A stretch of 64,000 nt of DNA from an uncultured Collinsella sp. (GTDB lineage: Bacteria > Actinomycetota > Coriobacteriia > Coriobacteriales > Coriobacteriaceae), in NCBI GenBank assembly GCA_900768795.1, contig CAAGEH010000005.1, positions 32,682 to 96,681 on the forward strand, written 5' to 3'. Each line of letters opens with the position of its first letter. Positions within the stretch are counted from its first letter, which is position 1. Position numbers and translations under genes: made by a program. Below the pieces are notes generated by a model that was not told where the DNA came from, did not search any database, and worked only from the letters and a program-made list of their open reading frames with translations. This document shows, in pieces, positions 1-8,770 of the stretch.

Positions 1-452
1 CGCCCTTCAGCCGTCGTATCATGACCAACACCTATGTGTTTTCGGATCTTTCCGAGATGCATCTGTATCCTTGCGCTTACGGAGTCACTTACAACGTCAC
101 CGAGCATCCCGGCGACGACAAACCGACGCTCAACATGGTTCTCAACCAGCGCAGTCAGGATATCTTGGCCGCGAACAACTGGAACGTCTGCCAATACGCC
201 ATCCTGCTCATGATGGTCGCGCAAAGCGTCGGCATGATCCCGGGCGTCCTGTTGCACGTCATCGCCGATGCGCATATCTACGATCGCCATGTCGATATCG
301 TTCGCGAGCTTATCGAGCGCCCTCAGTACCCGGCGCCCAAGGTGAGCCTTGCCCCCGATGTCCATGACTTCTATGCGTTCACTACCGACGACCTGATCGT
401 CGAGGGATATGAGCATGGTCCGCAGGTCAAGAACATCCCGATCGCTGTTTAA
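1..452 (+). CDS. thyA: Thymidylate synthase, 5'-truncated by window edge
   Basis: This is the C-terminal 149 residues of thymidylate synthase; the frame is open from base 3 and the start lies outside the window. The enzyme methylates dUMP to dTMP with methylene-tetrahydrofolate. The catalytic cysteine lies in a YPCAYG context, followed by the QRSQD signature of the dUMP phosphate/base pocket and the DAHIYDRHVD segment that matches the family's D/H-x-Y nucleotide-binding stretch. The NNWNVCQYA variant resembles clostridial-type ThyA more than the E. coli form. The next gene, folA, regenerates the tetrahydrofolate that ThyA oxidises, so the pair is a functional unit, although 171 bases separate them. 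Family assignment is secure; the N-terminal half cannot be assessed. Confidence 0.93.
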   Translation, partial: PFSRRIMTNTYVFSDLSEMHLYPCAYGVTYNVTEHPGDDKPTLNMVLNQRSQDILAANNWNVCQYAILLMMVAQSVGMIPGVLLHVIADAHIYDRHVDIVRELIERPQYPAPKVSLAPDVHDFYAFTTDDLIVEGYEHGPQVKNIPIAV

Positions 453-584
453 TCGTCCCATCGCTTTAACGAACGGCAGTTCCGCCGACGCCGTTTGGCA
501 GCGTTGTCGGCGATTCGTCGCTCATTCGTCTCTTGCATGGCGACCCGCTCGATCTTGGCGCTGCATGCTGACGTATGGTCGACC

Positions 585-593
585 TGCGATAAT
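585..593 (+). promoter_or_regulatory. Possible extended -10 promoter for folA
   Basis: A TGC-GATAAT element (extended -10, hexamer 588-593) lies 30 bases upstream of the folA ATG inside the 171-base thyA-folA gap. No convincing -35 hexamer is present at 16-18 bases. The rest of the gap holds imperfect GC-rich inverted repeats around 470-515 but no T-tract terminator. Tentative. Confidence 0.3.
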
Positions 594-623
594 CGATTTC
601 CCGACTTTTGGGGGTTTGGCTCA

Positions 624-1154
624 ATGGATATCAAGCCGCGTTGCAATCTCAAGGCTATCGTCGCCGTCTGCGATGACTGGGGTATCGGTGCGGATGGCGA
701 TATGGTCGTTGAGAATAAAGCCGACATGCGCCATTTCGTAGCGCTCACCAAGGGCTGTACGGTCATCATGGGGCGTAAGACTCTCGAGAGTTTTCCCGGG
801 GGGCGCCCGCTCAAGAACCGCCGAAACATCGTGCTCACGCGCGACCCGCTCTTTACGCGCGACGGCGTTGAGGTCGTTCATTCGCTTGATGGTGCCTTGG
901 GTGCGCTCGCTTCCGATGAGGGGGCGTGGGTGATCGGCGGCGGTAGCATCTACGAGCAGTTTCTTCCGTTCTGCTGCGAGGCGGAGGTAACCATCAACCA
1001 TTGTCTGCGCAACGCGGATACGTTTTTCCCCAACCTCGATGCGGACCCGGTATGGACGGTCGTTGCGCGCAGCGGTATCGCGCAGATTGCGGATGGGGAG
1101 GGCGATGCGGGCGTTAACTATGAGTTCGCGACCTTCCGCCGGATGCATCGGTAG
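624..1154 (+). CDS. folA: Dihydrofolate reductase
   Basis: This is a 176-residue dihydrofolate reductase, which reduces dihydrofolate to tetrahydrofolate with NADPH in the cytosol. The frame is open further upstream, but the ATG at 624 begins the recognisable fold (LKAIVAVCDDWGIG) behind a G-rich stretch, so I start there. Visible family elements are the GIGADGD loop, the acidic residue in NKADMRHF that takes the role of the catalytic Asp/Glu, the VIMGRKTLES NADPH-binding motif, IVLTRD, and VIGGGSIYEQF near residue 110. The usual LPW/LPEDLK loop is replaced by MVVENKADMR, a divergence I recall from other gut actinobacteria. It sits downstream of thyA, its metabolic partner. Confidence 0.93.
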   Translation: MDIKPRCNLKAIVAVCDDWGIGADGDMVVENKADMRHFVALTKGCTVIMGRKTLESFPGGRPLKNRRNIVLTRDPLFTRDGVEVVHSLDGALGALASDEGAWVIGGGSIYEQFLPFCCEAEVTINHCLRNADTFFPNLDADPVWTVVARSGIAQIADGEGDAGVNYEFATFRRMHR

Positions 1155-1233
1155 CATCTATGCGCCCTTTGGGTACTATTGATTGAGGCGCTCGTAGAAG
1201 CGCGTGAATATGCCCATACGTGAAAGGCACGGT

Positions 1234-1818
1234 ATGAGAACGATCATCCTGTATGCGTCCAAGCATCATGGCAATACCAAGAAACTCGTCGATGCCATCG
1301 TCGATGCGTATCCCGAGGTCGATACCCTCGATGTCCATAGACTCGACAAAAACGAGTATCCCGACCTCTCGGAATATCACCTCATCGGAGTTGCAACGGG
1401 TATCTACTATTCCGAAATCGATAAGGACCTCGCCCGCGTGCTTTCCAACGTTCTGCAGCCTCAGGACAAGGTTTTCGGACTTATGACCTATGGCGGCAAG
1501 AACAAGTGGTACGGCAAGGATATCGATGGTATCTGCCGCATGCGGCAGGCTATCTTCATGGGCGTGTACGGGTGCGCGGGATTCGATTCCTGGGGTCCCT
1601 TCAAGCTCGTGGGCGGCGTGCAGAAGGGTCATCCGACCGCCGAGGAGATCCAGGGCGCGGTCGATTTCTACGGCAAGATCGTCGATGAGTACGGCGACAT
1701 CATCGTCGAGGAGTACGACAAGCGCAAAAAGCGTCTTGAATACGAGGCCGCCCATCCGCGCGGCGGTGTTGTCGCCGGTATCAAACGCACGGCACGCAAG
1801 CTCAGAGATAAGCTCTAA
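1234..1818 (+). CDS. Flavodoxin-domain protein
   Basis: This 194-residue protein opens with an FMN phosphate-binding loop of flavodoxin type (ILYASKHHGNTKKL, residues 4-17), followed by alternating strand/helix segments and a glycine-rich GLMTYGGKN loop near residue 88. It is longer than classic flavodoxins and ends in a basic Lys/Arg-rich tail. It most resembles the flavodoxin_5 group, which includes HemG-type protoporphyrinogen oxidase, but nothing here identifies the substrate. I chose ATG 1234 over the in-frame GTG at 1204 because GAAAGG sits 6 bases before it. The stop overlaps the next gene (TAATG), which suggests translational coupling with the methyltransferase. Confidence 0.8.
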   Translation: MRTIILYASKHHGNTKKLVDAIVDAYPEVDTLDVHRLDKNEYPDLSEYHLIGVATGIYYSEIDKDLARVLSNVLQPQDKVFGLMTYGGKNKWYGKDIDGICRMRQAIFMGVYGCAGFDSWGPFKLVGGVQKGHPTAEEIQGAVDFYGKIVDEYGDIIVEEYDKRKKRLEYEAAHPRGGVVAGIKRTARKLRDKL

Positions 1819-2726
1819 TGGCTGTCGACATCATACGCATAGCGGATCTTGCCGACGAGCGGCTTCAAGCCTATACCAAGCTCACGGAACGCGAGCTTCG
1901 GTGCGTCCTTGAGCCCGAAAAGGGCATTTTCATCGCGGAGAGCGCTAAAGTCATCGAACGTGCCCTCGATGCGGGCTATGAGCCGGTTAGCTTTCTTTTG
2001 GGCGAGAAGTGGCTTGAGTTTTTCGGGCCCCTGTTCGCATGCGTTCATGCCGGGGGCGGAGCAGCGTCCGTTCCTGCCTTCGTGGCGCCGATGGACCTCA
2101 TGGAAGAGCTTACGGGGTTCAACGTGACGCGCGGGGCGCTTGCGGCGTTTCGCCGTCCCATCGCGATTCCAGCCGGAGACTTTCTCTCGGGCGTCGTGGA
2201 TGCGGCGGGGGAGCGGCCGGTACGTGTGTGCGTGCTCGAGGGAATCGTCGACCACACGAACGTCGGTGCTATCTTTCGCTCTGCGGCTGCGCTCAATGTC
2301 GACGGCATCCTGGTGAGCCCAACATGCTGCGACCCCTTGTACCGTCGTGCCGTCCGCGTGAGCATGGGTACGGTTTTTCAGGTCCCCTGGTGTCGAATCG
2401 GGTCGGATGCGCGCCATTGGCCCTACGACGGGCTCGAGACGCTCAAGGACGCAGGGTTTACGTGTGCCGCCATGGCGCTTACGGATGATTCCGTGTCCCT
2501 TGACGACGCGCGTCTCAAAAAAATCGATAGGCTTGCGATTTTTATGGGAACGGAGGGTGCCGGCCTCAAGGCGCAAACCGTCAAGAAATCAGATCTTGCC
2601 ATTCGCATTCCCATGGCCCATGGCGTCGACTCGCTCAACGTCGCCGCGGCGAGCGCCGTCGCCTTCTGGCAGCTCTGCCCCCATGTGAGCAACGATTATC
2701 ACTATCGTCCCGGGCTGTACCACTAG
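1818..2726 (+). CDS. SpoU-family (TrmH-type) RNA 2'-O-methyltransferase
   Basis: This 302-residue protein has the SpoU/TrmH SPOUT fold. An N-terminal substrate-binding region (residues 1-110, including FIAESAKVIERAL) precedes the methyltransferase domain with the three family motifs: motif 1 DHTNVGAIFRSAAAL (about 150), motif 2 IFMGTEGAGL (about 238) and motif 3 IPMAHGVDSLNVAAA (about 264). It should methylate a ribose 2'-OH in tRNA or rRNA using SAM and the deep trefoil knot; the target nucleotide cannot be read from sequence. It overlaps the preceding flavodoxin-like gene by one base and is followed by the convergent cobO gene. Confidence 0.88.
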   Translation: MAVDIIRIADLADERLQAYTKLTERELRCVLEPEKGIFIAESAKVIERALDAGYEPVSFLLGEKWLEFFGPLFACVHAGGGAASVPAFVAPMDLMEELTGFNVTRGALAAFRRPIAIPAGDFLSGVVDAAGERPVRVCVLEGIVDHTNVGAIFRSAAALNVDGILVSPTCCDPLYRRAVRVSMGTVFQVPWCRIGSDARHWPYDGLETLKDAGFTCAAMALTDDSVSLDDARLKKIDRLAIFMGTEGAGLKAQTVKKSDLAIRIPMAHGVDSLNVAAASAVAFWQLCPHVSNDYHYRPGLYH

Positions 2727-2816
2727 GTCCGTTGCGCCACTGCGTCATCCCACGATGCCAGAAGATCGCTCAATCCGGTCATTTGTTTGTTTGAGATGGC
2801 GCCCGGTTATACCGAA

Positions 2817-3320
2817 TTAATATTCGATCCCCAGACGAGCGAGCAGTCCCTCATCGAAATAGTGCTTGACCATGCGCATCTCCGTCACGAGGTCCGCAAG
2901 GTCCGCAAGCGGCATGAGCCCGCGTCCCGTAAGCACGAGCTCCGTCGTCTCCGGTTTAATCGAGATCAGCTCTTCAACATCCTGTCGCGAGACGAAACCG
3001 CGCTGCATCGCATATCCGATTTCGTCGAGGATGAGCACATCGACGGGCGCGCTTCCATCGGCGGGGGAGAGCGCCTCGTGCGCCTTTTCGAGTATCTGGT
3101 CCGCACACTCCTTTGGGGTCCCTCGATCCGCCTGCTCGATCGCGAGGCCCAGTTTTTTCGCTGCATCGTGTTCAGAGCAATGCAGTTTCTTTGCGAACTG
3201 AAGCATGAGGACATCGAGCCCGAAACCCGTCGCGCGCATGGCAAGTCCGAGCGCCGCCGTTGTTTTTCCCTTGCCGTCCCCGGTGTAGATTTGCACCTTT
3301 CCGCACGCAAGTCCTGCCAT
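2817..3320 (-). CDS. cobO: Cob(I)alamin adenosyltransferase (CobO/BtuR type)
   Basis: This 167-residue enzyme is predicted to transfer adenosine from ATP to the cobalt of corrinoids. It has the inverted-type P-loop GDGKGKTT close to the N-terminus (about residue 15), the Walker-B-like DVLILDEIGYA (about 93) and the VLTGRGLMPLADLADLVTEM block typical of CobA/CobO. I start at ATG 3320 behind GAAAGGTG; the frame extends to 3362 without a better ribosome-binding site. The gene is isolated: it converges with the RNA methyltransferase and diverges from ftsH. The 93-base divergent gap is too short for a cobalamin riboswitch and none of its motifs are visible. No other B12 gene is in the window, so it may serve salvage. 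Confidence 0.9.
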   Translation of the reverse strand: MAGLACGKVQIYTGDGKGKTTAALGLAMRATGFGLDVLMLQFAKKLHCSEHDAAKKLGLAIEQADRGTPKECADQILEKAHEALSPADGSAPVDVLILDEIGYAMQRGFVSRQDVEELISIKPETTELVLTGRGLMPLADLADLVTEMRMVKHYFDEGLLARLGIEY

Positions 3321-3342
3321 ATTGCACCTTTCGCCGGCCCTG

Positions 3343-3372
3343 TTGATTATCGTTTGGCTCATAGGGTATCTT
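3343..3372 (+). promoter_or_regulatory. Putative ftsH promoter
   Basis: TTGATT (3343-3348) and TATCTT (3367-3372) are separated by 18 bases, and the -10 ends 41 bases before the ftsH ATG, within the divergent cobO-ftsH gap. Both hexamers match the sigma-A consensus at four of six positions. Predicted by eye. Confidence 0.45.
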
Positions 3373-3413
3373 ACTCAACATCATTGCCCCCTATATTTGG
3401 AGTATCGGCTTAT

Positions 3414-5303
3414 ATGGAGATGGATGACAACAAACGCAGGCGCAATATGATCGTCTACGTGCTCATCGCGTTCGTCGTCTATCTGGTGCTTTCGACCACG
3501 TTGTTCCCCAATCTTGGTCATACGCAGCAGATCGTCGAGACGGACTATTCGTCGCTTATCACGGCGCTTAAAAAGAAAAACGTCAAGTCCGTTCAGTACA
3601 ACACGGACGACTACACGATTTATTACACCAAGAAGGGTGAATCCGACGATATCGCCTACAAGACAACGGGCGTTCCCAACGATTCCGGATTCACCGACCG
3701 TGTTCTCGCGAGCGGCGCCTCCCTCGAGTCCGTCGTTCCCGACAAGAACTCCGGGTTCATGCAGTACTACCTGTTTACCCTGGTCTTGCCGATGGTCATC
3801 TTCTTCCTGATCGGGTGGTGGCTCAACCGCCGCATGAAGAAGGCCATGGGTGACGATGGCCCCTCAATGAATTTCGGCGGCGGCTTCGGGGGCGGCGGCC
3901 TCGGCAAGTCGGGCGCACGCGTTATCGCGTCTAAAGACGTGGGCGTTACCTTTAAGGACGTCGCAGGCCAGGAAGAGGCTAAGGAGTCGCTTAAAGAGGT
4001 CGTCGATTTCCTCGAGAAGCCCCAGCGCTATGAGGAGATCGGCGCCAAGCTGCCTCGTGGCGTGCTGCTCGTCGGCCCTCCGGGAACCGGTAAGACCCTT
4101 CTTGCCAAAGCCGTTGCCGGCGAGGCGGGCGTTCCGTTCTTCTCTATTTCCGGTTCCGAGTTCGTCGAAATGTTCGTCGGTCGCGGCGCCGCCAAGGTTC
4201 GCGACCTGTTCAAACAGGCAAAGGAAAAGGCCCCCTGCATCGTCTTTATCGATGAGGTCGATACCATCGGCAAGAAGCGCGATGGCGGCGGCTTTAGCGG
4301 TAACGATGAGCGCGAGCAGACGCTCAACCAGCTGCTTACGGAGATGGACGGTTTTGATAACCACAAGGGCATCGTCGTTCTCGCGGCCACCAACCGTCCC
4401 GATAGCCTCGATCCGGCTCTGCTGCGTCCCGGCCGTTTCGACCGCCGCGTTCCCGTTGAGTTGCCCGACCTTGCCGGCCGCAAGTCGATTCTCGAGCTTC
4501 ACGCAAAGGGTGTGAAGACGCAGCCGCCGATCGATCTCTCCGCCATCGCACGTGCCACCCCGGGCGCTTCGGGTGCTGACCTTGCCAACATCATCAATGA
4601 GGGCGCGCTCAGGGCGGTTCGCGAGGGCCGCAAGCGCGCCACCCAAGACGATTTCGAAGAGTCCGTCGAGGTCGTTATCGCGGGTCAGCAGCGTAAGTCC
4701 ACGGTTCTTTCCGATCACGAGAAGCAGGTCGTCAGTTATCACGAGATCGGTCATGCCATCGTGGCGGCTCGCCAGAAAGGCTCTGCACCCGTTACCAAGA
4801 TCACGATCGTTCCGCGTACCTCCGGCGCGCTCGGTTACACCATGCAGGTCGAGGAGGACGAGCGTTTCCTTACGACCAAGCAGGAGGTGCTCGACAAGCT
4901 TGCCGTCTATTGCGGCGGTCGTGCTGCCGAGGAGCTCATCTTCGGCGAGATGACTACCGGTGCCGCTAACGATATCGAGCAGGCTACCAAACTCGCGCGC
5001 AACATGGTCACGCGTTTCGGTATGTCCGATGAGTTCGGTATGATGGCGCTCGGTACGGTTCAGAACCAATATCTGAATCAGGACACGTCGCTCACCTGCG
5101 CTCCGGGTACGGCGGAAGAGGTCGACAAGATTGTCGCCAAGCTCATCGAGGATGCGCACGCGCGTGCCATGCAGGTGCTCAAAGAGAACAAGTTCAAGCT
5201 GCATGAGCTTGCCCGTTACCTGTACAGAAAAGAGACGATCACAGGTGATGAGTTCATGAAGCTGCTCACGCGTGAGAACCCGTTGATGCCCAAACAGCAG
5301 TAG
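3414..5303 (+). CDS. ftsH: ATP-dependent zinc metalloprotease FtsH
   Basis: This 629-residue membrane AAA protease degrades unstable or misassembled membrane and regulatory proteins. Two N-terminal membrane segments (about 12-30 and 117-136) flank a short external domain. A Gly-rich linker is followed by the AAA module with Walker A GPPGTGKT (221-228), Walker B IVFIDEVD and the second region of homology ending [10 protein letters not shown]. The zinc protease site is HEIGH (443-447), with a downstream Asp in the GAANDIE motif. Two departures from usual sequences are an HEIGH rather than HEAGH site and a pore segment reading [10 protein letters not shown] where MFVGVGASRV is common. ATG 3414 has GGAG 11 bases upstream; the long open frame further upstream overlaps cobO and is not protein-like. 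An intrinsic terminator follows the gene. Confidence 0.97.
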   Translation: MEMDDNKRRRNMIVYVLIAFVVYLVLSTTLFPNLGHTQQIVETDYSSLITALKKKNVKSVQYNTDDYTIYYTKKGESDDIAYKTTGVPNDSGFTDRVLASGASLESVVPDKNSGFMQYYLFTLVLPMVIFFLIGWWLNRRMKKAMGDDGPSMNFGGGFGGGGLGKSGARVIASKDVGVTFKDVAGQEEAKESLKEVVDFLEKPQRYEEIGAKLPRGVLLVGPPGTGKTLLAKAVAGEAGVPFFSISGSEFVEMFVGRGAAKVRDLFKQAKEKAPCIVFIDEVDTIGKKRDGGGFSGNDEREQTLNQLLTEMDGFDNHKGIVVLAATNRPDSLDPALLRPGRFDRRVPVELPDLAGRKSILELHAKGVKTQPPIDLSAIARATPGASGADLANIINEGALRAVREGRKRATQDDFEESVEVVIAGQQRKSTVLSDHEKQVVSYHEIGHAIVAARQKGSAPVTKITIVPRTSGALGYTMQVEEDERFLTTKQEVLDKLAVYCGGRAAEELIFGEMTTGAANDIEQATKLARNMVTRFGMSDEFGMMALGTVQNQYLNQDTSLTCAPGTAEEVDKIVAKLIEDAHARAMQVLKENKFKLHELARYLYRKETITGDEFMKLLTRENPLMPKQQ

Positions 5304-5336
5304 CTTTTGGATTCTCTGACTCGGCAGGCTGCCCGA

Positions 5337-5368
5337 AACGGTCCCTCTTTTGAGGGGCCGTTTTTTTT
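5337..5368 (+). terminator. Intrinsic terminator after ftsH
   Basis: AACGGTCCCTC (5337-5347), a TTTT loop and GAGGGGCCGTT (5352-5362) form an 11-pair stem with one G-U pair, running into eight consecutive T. It separates ftsH from the ileS leader. Confidence 0.92.
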
Positions 5369-5492
5369 CTCTCGTTTGGCTGCGCGATCTATCTTGCGGC
5401 AGTACCAAGGGCGCAAGCGGTCGCATCGCATATGCGGTTCGGTCTGAGGTCTTTGCTGTTTTATGAATTAGGGGACGACTGGCCATCAATCG

Positions 5493-5501
5493 TGCTAGCA
5501 T
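5493..5501 (+). promoter_or_regulatory. Extended -10 promoter of the ileS T-box transcript
   Basis: TGC-TAGCAT (hexamer 5496-5501) would start transcription near 5508, just at the 5' base of T-box Stem I. No good -35 hexamer is visible. The same TGCTAG-AT form occurs ahead of alaS (18288-18296). The remaining 5369-5492 stretch shows nothing else I can recognise. Confidence 0.42.
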
Positions 5502-5507
5502 ACTCGC

Positions 5508-5815
5508 GAAGCGTTGATGGGGACGAGTAATCGGTTCGCGCGTGGTACAGAGAGCAGGCACACGCTGAGAGCTTGCGCACGCGTCCGATGAATATCACCC
5601 CGGAGCAGCGGTCCTAAAAACGAGCTTCGTCTTTGCCGAGCTCGTTGAGTAGATTCCGCCGGGATGGCCGTCGATACGGGCCAGCCGAGTTGTGGGTACG
5701 AGCGCGCGTAAGCGGGCGAGGGTGCCTAAGCTGGGTGGTTAAACGAAGAGCTTTGAGCGGTTTGCCGCGTGTTTTGCGCTTCGTCCCAGCTTGTAAGGGA
5801 CGGGCGCATTTTTTT
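5508..5815 (+). promoter_or_regulatory. Isoleucine T-box riboswitch (ileS leader)
   Basis: This leader senses uncharged tRNA-Ile and controls read-through into ileS. Stem I base: CGTTG (5512-5516) pairs with CAGCG (5606-5610) and GGGG (5519-5522) with CCCC (5598-5601). The internal loop carries AGTA (5526-5529) opposite GAA-T-ATC-A (5590-5597), the loop-E motif followed by an AUC isoleucine specifier and the usual purine. Above it TCGG/CCGA and CGCGTG/CACGCG continue the stem. A perfect 8-pair hairpin at 5619-5646 resembles Stem III. The antiterminator pairs AAGCTGGG (5728-5735) with CCCAGCTT (5785-5792) and exposes TGGT (5736-5739), complementary to an ACCA tRNA end, as expected for tRNA-Ile. 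The T-box core is GGGTGGTTAAACG, diverged from the common GGGTGGNACCGCG. The alternative fold is the terminator listed separately. Confidence 0.9.
5775..5815 (+). terminator. T-box attenuator terminator ahead of ileS
   Basis: TGCGC (5775-5779) and CGTCCC (5782-5787) pair with GGGACG (5797-5802) and GCGCA (5804-5808), leaving a small TT/G internal loop, followed by seven T. The left arm contains the CCC that the antiterminator needs for CCCAGCTT, so the two structures exclude each other. When tRNA-Ile is charged the terminator should form and stop transcription 45 bases before the ileS start. Confidence 0.88.
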
Positions 5816-5859
5816 GTGCCCGATCGGTGCGAGAGCGCCAGTGCTAGGAAGGGGTATTC

Positions 5860-8661
5860 GTGGCAAACGAGTACAAGCAGACCATGAATCTGCCTAAGAC
5901 CGGTTTTCCCATGCGTGCCGGTCTTTCCAAGTCCGAGCCCAAGCGGCTTAAGGATTGGCAGGACAACAAGGTTTACGAGCAGGTCCTGAAGAAGAACGAG
6001 GGTCACAAGAAGTTCGTGCTTCACGACGGCCCTCCGTATGCAAACGGCCCGATTCATATCGGCCACGCCATGAACAAGATTTCCAAGGACATGATCAACC
6101 GTTATTGGATGATGCAGGGCCGCGAGGTTCCGTACGTTCCCGGTTGGGATTGCCACGGCCAACCCATCGAGCACAAGGTCGAGGAGAAGCTCGGGACCGC
6201 CAAGTTCAACCAGACCCCGGTCGATAAGATCCGCGAGCTCTGCAACGAGTTCGCCGTCGAGAACATCGAGCTGCAAAAGGCCGGCTTCCGTCGCCTAGGT
6301 GTCCTCGGCGATTGGGATAACCCGTATCTTACGCTCTATCATCAGCATGACGCTGCCGATATCGAGGTCTTCAAGGCCATGTTCGATAAGGGCATGATCT
6401 ACCGCGGGCACAAGCCCGTCCACTGGTGCAAGCACTGCCACACCGCTCTCGCTGAAGCTGAGATCGAGTACGCGGACGAGACCTCTCCTTCCATCTTCGT
6501 GCGCTTCGAGCTGCTCTCGAAGCCCCGCGGTCTCGAGTCCTTTGACGGCCCCGTCGATTTCATCATCTGGACCACCACTCCTTGGACCATCCCGTCCGAC
6601 CAGGCGGTTTCGCTCAAGCCCGGAGAGAAGTACGTTGCCGTGGAGCACGACGGCCGTGCTGAGATCATGCTTGAGAAGCTCGCTCCCGCGTGCTGCGAGG
6701 AGTTCGGCTGGGATTACACTCCCGTCAAGGTCGACGGCGAGGATTACATCGTCGATGCCGAGGCGTTCTATCATCTGCACTACAAGCAACCCGTCTTCGA
6801 CGGTGTCGAGGGTGTGGCGTTGCTAGCCGATTACGTCGGTATCGACGACGGCACCGGTATCGTTCACAACTCGCCCGGACACGGCGCGGACGATTACTAC
6901 GTGTGCGTCAAAGAGGGCATGGATATCTGCATGCCCGTCGACGACGACGGTAAGTTCTACGTCGGCGACGAGTTCGGCACGGGCGGCCCCTTCAGCGGTA
7001 TGGATACCGATGAGGCAAATCCGCATGTGATCGAGTTTTTGCGCAAGCGCGGCATGCTCGTCAAGGAGAAGAAGATTACCCACAGCTACCCGCATTGCTG
7101 GCGCTGTAAGCAACCGGTGCTCTTCCGCGCCACCGATCAATGGTTCGTTTCCATGGATAAGACCGGCCTTCGCGAGACCGCTGAGGACCAGATCAAGAAC
7201 CACGTTAAGTGGTACCCGGCGCATGCCGCAAACCGCATCGGCGCCATGGTCGAGCAACGACCCGACTGGTGCATCTCCCGTCAGCGCAACTGGGGCGTGC
7301 CGATTCCGAGCTATACCTGTGCCGACTGCGGCGAGAAGGTCATGAATGACGATACGCTCGATGCCGTCATCAAGCTCTTCCACGAGAAGGGTTCCGACGC
7401 CTGGTTCACCGACGATCCCGCAAGCTATCTGGGCGATGCCTGCACCTGCCCCAAGTGCGGCGGGCATAACCTCAAACCCGATAAGGACATCCTCGATGTC
7501 TGGTGGGACTCCGGTGTGTCCTGGAAGGCGGTATGCGAGTTCCGTCCCGAGCTGCAGTATCCGGCAGACGTCTATCTCGAGGGCTCCGATCAGCACCGTG
7601 GCTGGTTCCAAAGCTCACTGCTCACCTCGGTGGGTGCCAACGACATCGCTCCGTACAAGGCGGTCGTCTCACAGGGCTTCACACTCGATGGCCAGGGGCG
7701 CAAGATGTCGAAATCTCTCGGCAACGTCATCGACCCCAACAAGGTCTGCGACGAGATGGGCGCCGATATCATCCGCCTGTGGGTCGCCTCGGTCGATACC
7801 AGTTCGGATGTCTCCATCGACCATGAGATCCTCGCGCGCACGTCCGATGCGTATCGTCGTTTCCGCAACACCTATCGCTTCCTGCTGTCGGAGCTCGAGG
7901 GCCAGTTTGACCCCGCTGCCGACAAGGTAGATTTTGCCGATCTCATGCCGCTCGACAAGCTCATGGTCGCTCGTCTGACCCAGGTCCAGGCCGAAGTCGA
8001 CGATGCCTACGCATCTTACGAGTTCCCGCGTGCCTATCGCGCCCTTTACGACTTTGTCGTCACCGAGCTCTCGAACGTCTATCTTGATGCGCTCAAGGAC
8101 CGCCTCTATTGCGAGAAGCCCGGTTCATTCAAGCGCCGCAGCGCCCAGACGGTCCTCGCCGAGCTCCTTTCGATGCTCCTGCGCGACATGCAGCCGATTC
8201 TTGCCTACACCACCGACGAGGTCATGGCATATGCGCCTTCCGGCATCGTCGACAACCAGAAGTACGCTGCCATGCTTGATTGGTACAGGAGCCCGATCAC
8301 GATCGATCAGGCCAACGAGTTCGAGGGCGTGCTTGAGGCTTCACTCGAGCTGCGTTCGGCTGTGACCAAGGCGCTCGAGGACGCTCGCGCCGCAGGCACG
8401 TTCACCAAGAGCCAGCAGGTAAAGGTCGAAGCGACCGTTCCCGCTGATATGTATGCCCTGCTCACGGGCGACAAGGCGGTTGACCTTGCGGAGTTCTACA
8501 TCGTTTCCGATGTCTCACTCGCCCGGGGCGACGAGCTCTCGGTTTCCGTCGAGGCCGCCGATGGCGAGTGCTGCGACCGTTGCTGGAACTACCGCACTTC
8601 GGTGGGCGAGTACAACGGCCATGCTCACATCTGCAAACGTTGCGCCGAGGCTCTGGCGTAG
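5860..8661 (+). CDS. ileS: Isoleucyl-tRNA synthetase
   Basis: This 933-residue class I synthetase charges tRNA-Ile. The N-terminal Rossmann half carries HIGH at residues 66-69, the CP1 editing domain follows (WTTTPWTIPSDQAV), and KMSKS is at 615-619. The anticodon-binding helical domain ends in a zinc site with two Cys pairs (CCDRC and CKRC) at about 904-926. Length and domain order match the bacterial type with the C-terminal zinc finger. Translation starts at GTG 5860, 5 bases after AGGAAGGGG. Expression is controlled by the T-box leader directly upstream, and a strong terminator follows the gene, so it is probably monocistronic. Confidence 0.98.
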   Translation: MANEYKQTMNLPKTGFPMRAGLSKSEPKRLKDWQDNKVYEQVLKKNEGHKKFVLHDGPPYANGPIHIGHAMNKISKDMINRYWMMQGREVPYVPGWDCHGQPIEHKVEEKLGTAKFNQTPVDKIRELCNEFAVENIELQKAGFRRLGVLGDWDNPYLTLYHQHDAADIEVFKAMFDKGMIYRGHKPVHWCKHCHTALAEAEIEYADETSPSIFVRFELLSKPRGLESFDGPVDFIIWTTTPWTIPSDQAVSLKPGEKYVAVEHDGRAEIMLEKLAPACCEEFGWDYTPVKVDGEDYIVDAEAFYHLHYKQPVFDGVEGVALLADYVGIDDGTGIVHNSPGHGADDYYVCVKEGMDICMPVDDDGKFYVGDEFGTGGPFSGMDTDEANPHVIEFLRKRGMLVKEKKITHSYPHCWRCKQPVLFRATDQWFVSMDKTGLRETAEDQIKNHVKWYPAHAANRIGAMVEQRPDWCISRQRNWGVPIPSYTCADCGEKVMNDDTLDAVIKLFHEKGSDAWFTDDPASYLGDACTCPKCGGHNLKPDKDILDVWWDSGVSWKAVCEFRPELQYPADVYLEGSDQHRGWFQSSLLTSVGANDIAPYKAVVSQGFTLDGQGRKMSKSLGNVIDPNKVCDEMGADIIRLWVASVDTSSDVSIDHEILARTSDAYRRFRNTYRFLLSELEGQFDPAADKVDFADLMPLDKLMVARLTQVQAEVDDAYASYEFPRAYRALYDFVVTELSNVYLDALKDRLYCEKPGSFKRRSAQTVLAELLSMLLRDMQPILAYTTDEVMAYAPSGIVDNQKYAAMLDWYRSPITIDQANEFEGVLEASLELRSAVTKALEDARAAGTFTKSQQVKVEATVPADMYALLTGDKAVDLAEFYIVSDVSLARGDELSVSVEAADGECCDRCWNYRTSVGEYNGHAHICKRCAEALA

Positions 8662-8696
8662 TCGTTTCGCACCGGTTCATACCGAGGTCTTATAGA

Positions 8697-8732
8697 GATG
8701 GGTGCCCAGTTGTTTCTGGGTGCCCATCTTTT
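8697..8732 (+). terminator. Intrinsic terminator after ileS
   Basis: GATGGGTGCCCAG (8697-8709) and CTGGGTGCCCATC (8716-8728) make a 13-pair stem with two central G-U pairs and a six-base loop, followed by TTTT. A possible -10 for lspA (TAATACT, 8741-8747) begins right after it. Confidence 0.85.
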
Positions 8733-8770
8733 GTTATGGTTAATACTGAAACGAAATTCTGGGAGGGTCT

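Noticed and set aside
2787..3413. Upstream in-frame extension of ftsH by 209 codons
   Set aside because: It runs antisense to cobO and has no protein-like composition; FtsH begins with its membrane span after ATG 3414.
3321..3413. Cobalamin riboswitch upstream of cobO
   Set aside because: The gap is only 93 bases and contains no B12-box-like sequence.
3864..5561. Long minus-strand open frame (565 codons) opposite ftsH
   Set aside because: Composition is a mirror of the ftsH codon bias, no domain is recognisable, and it crosses the ftsH terminator.
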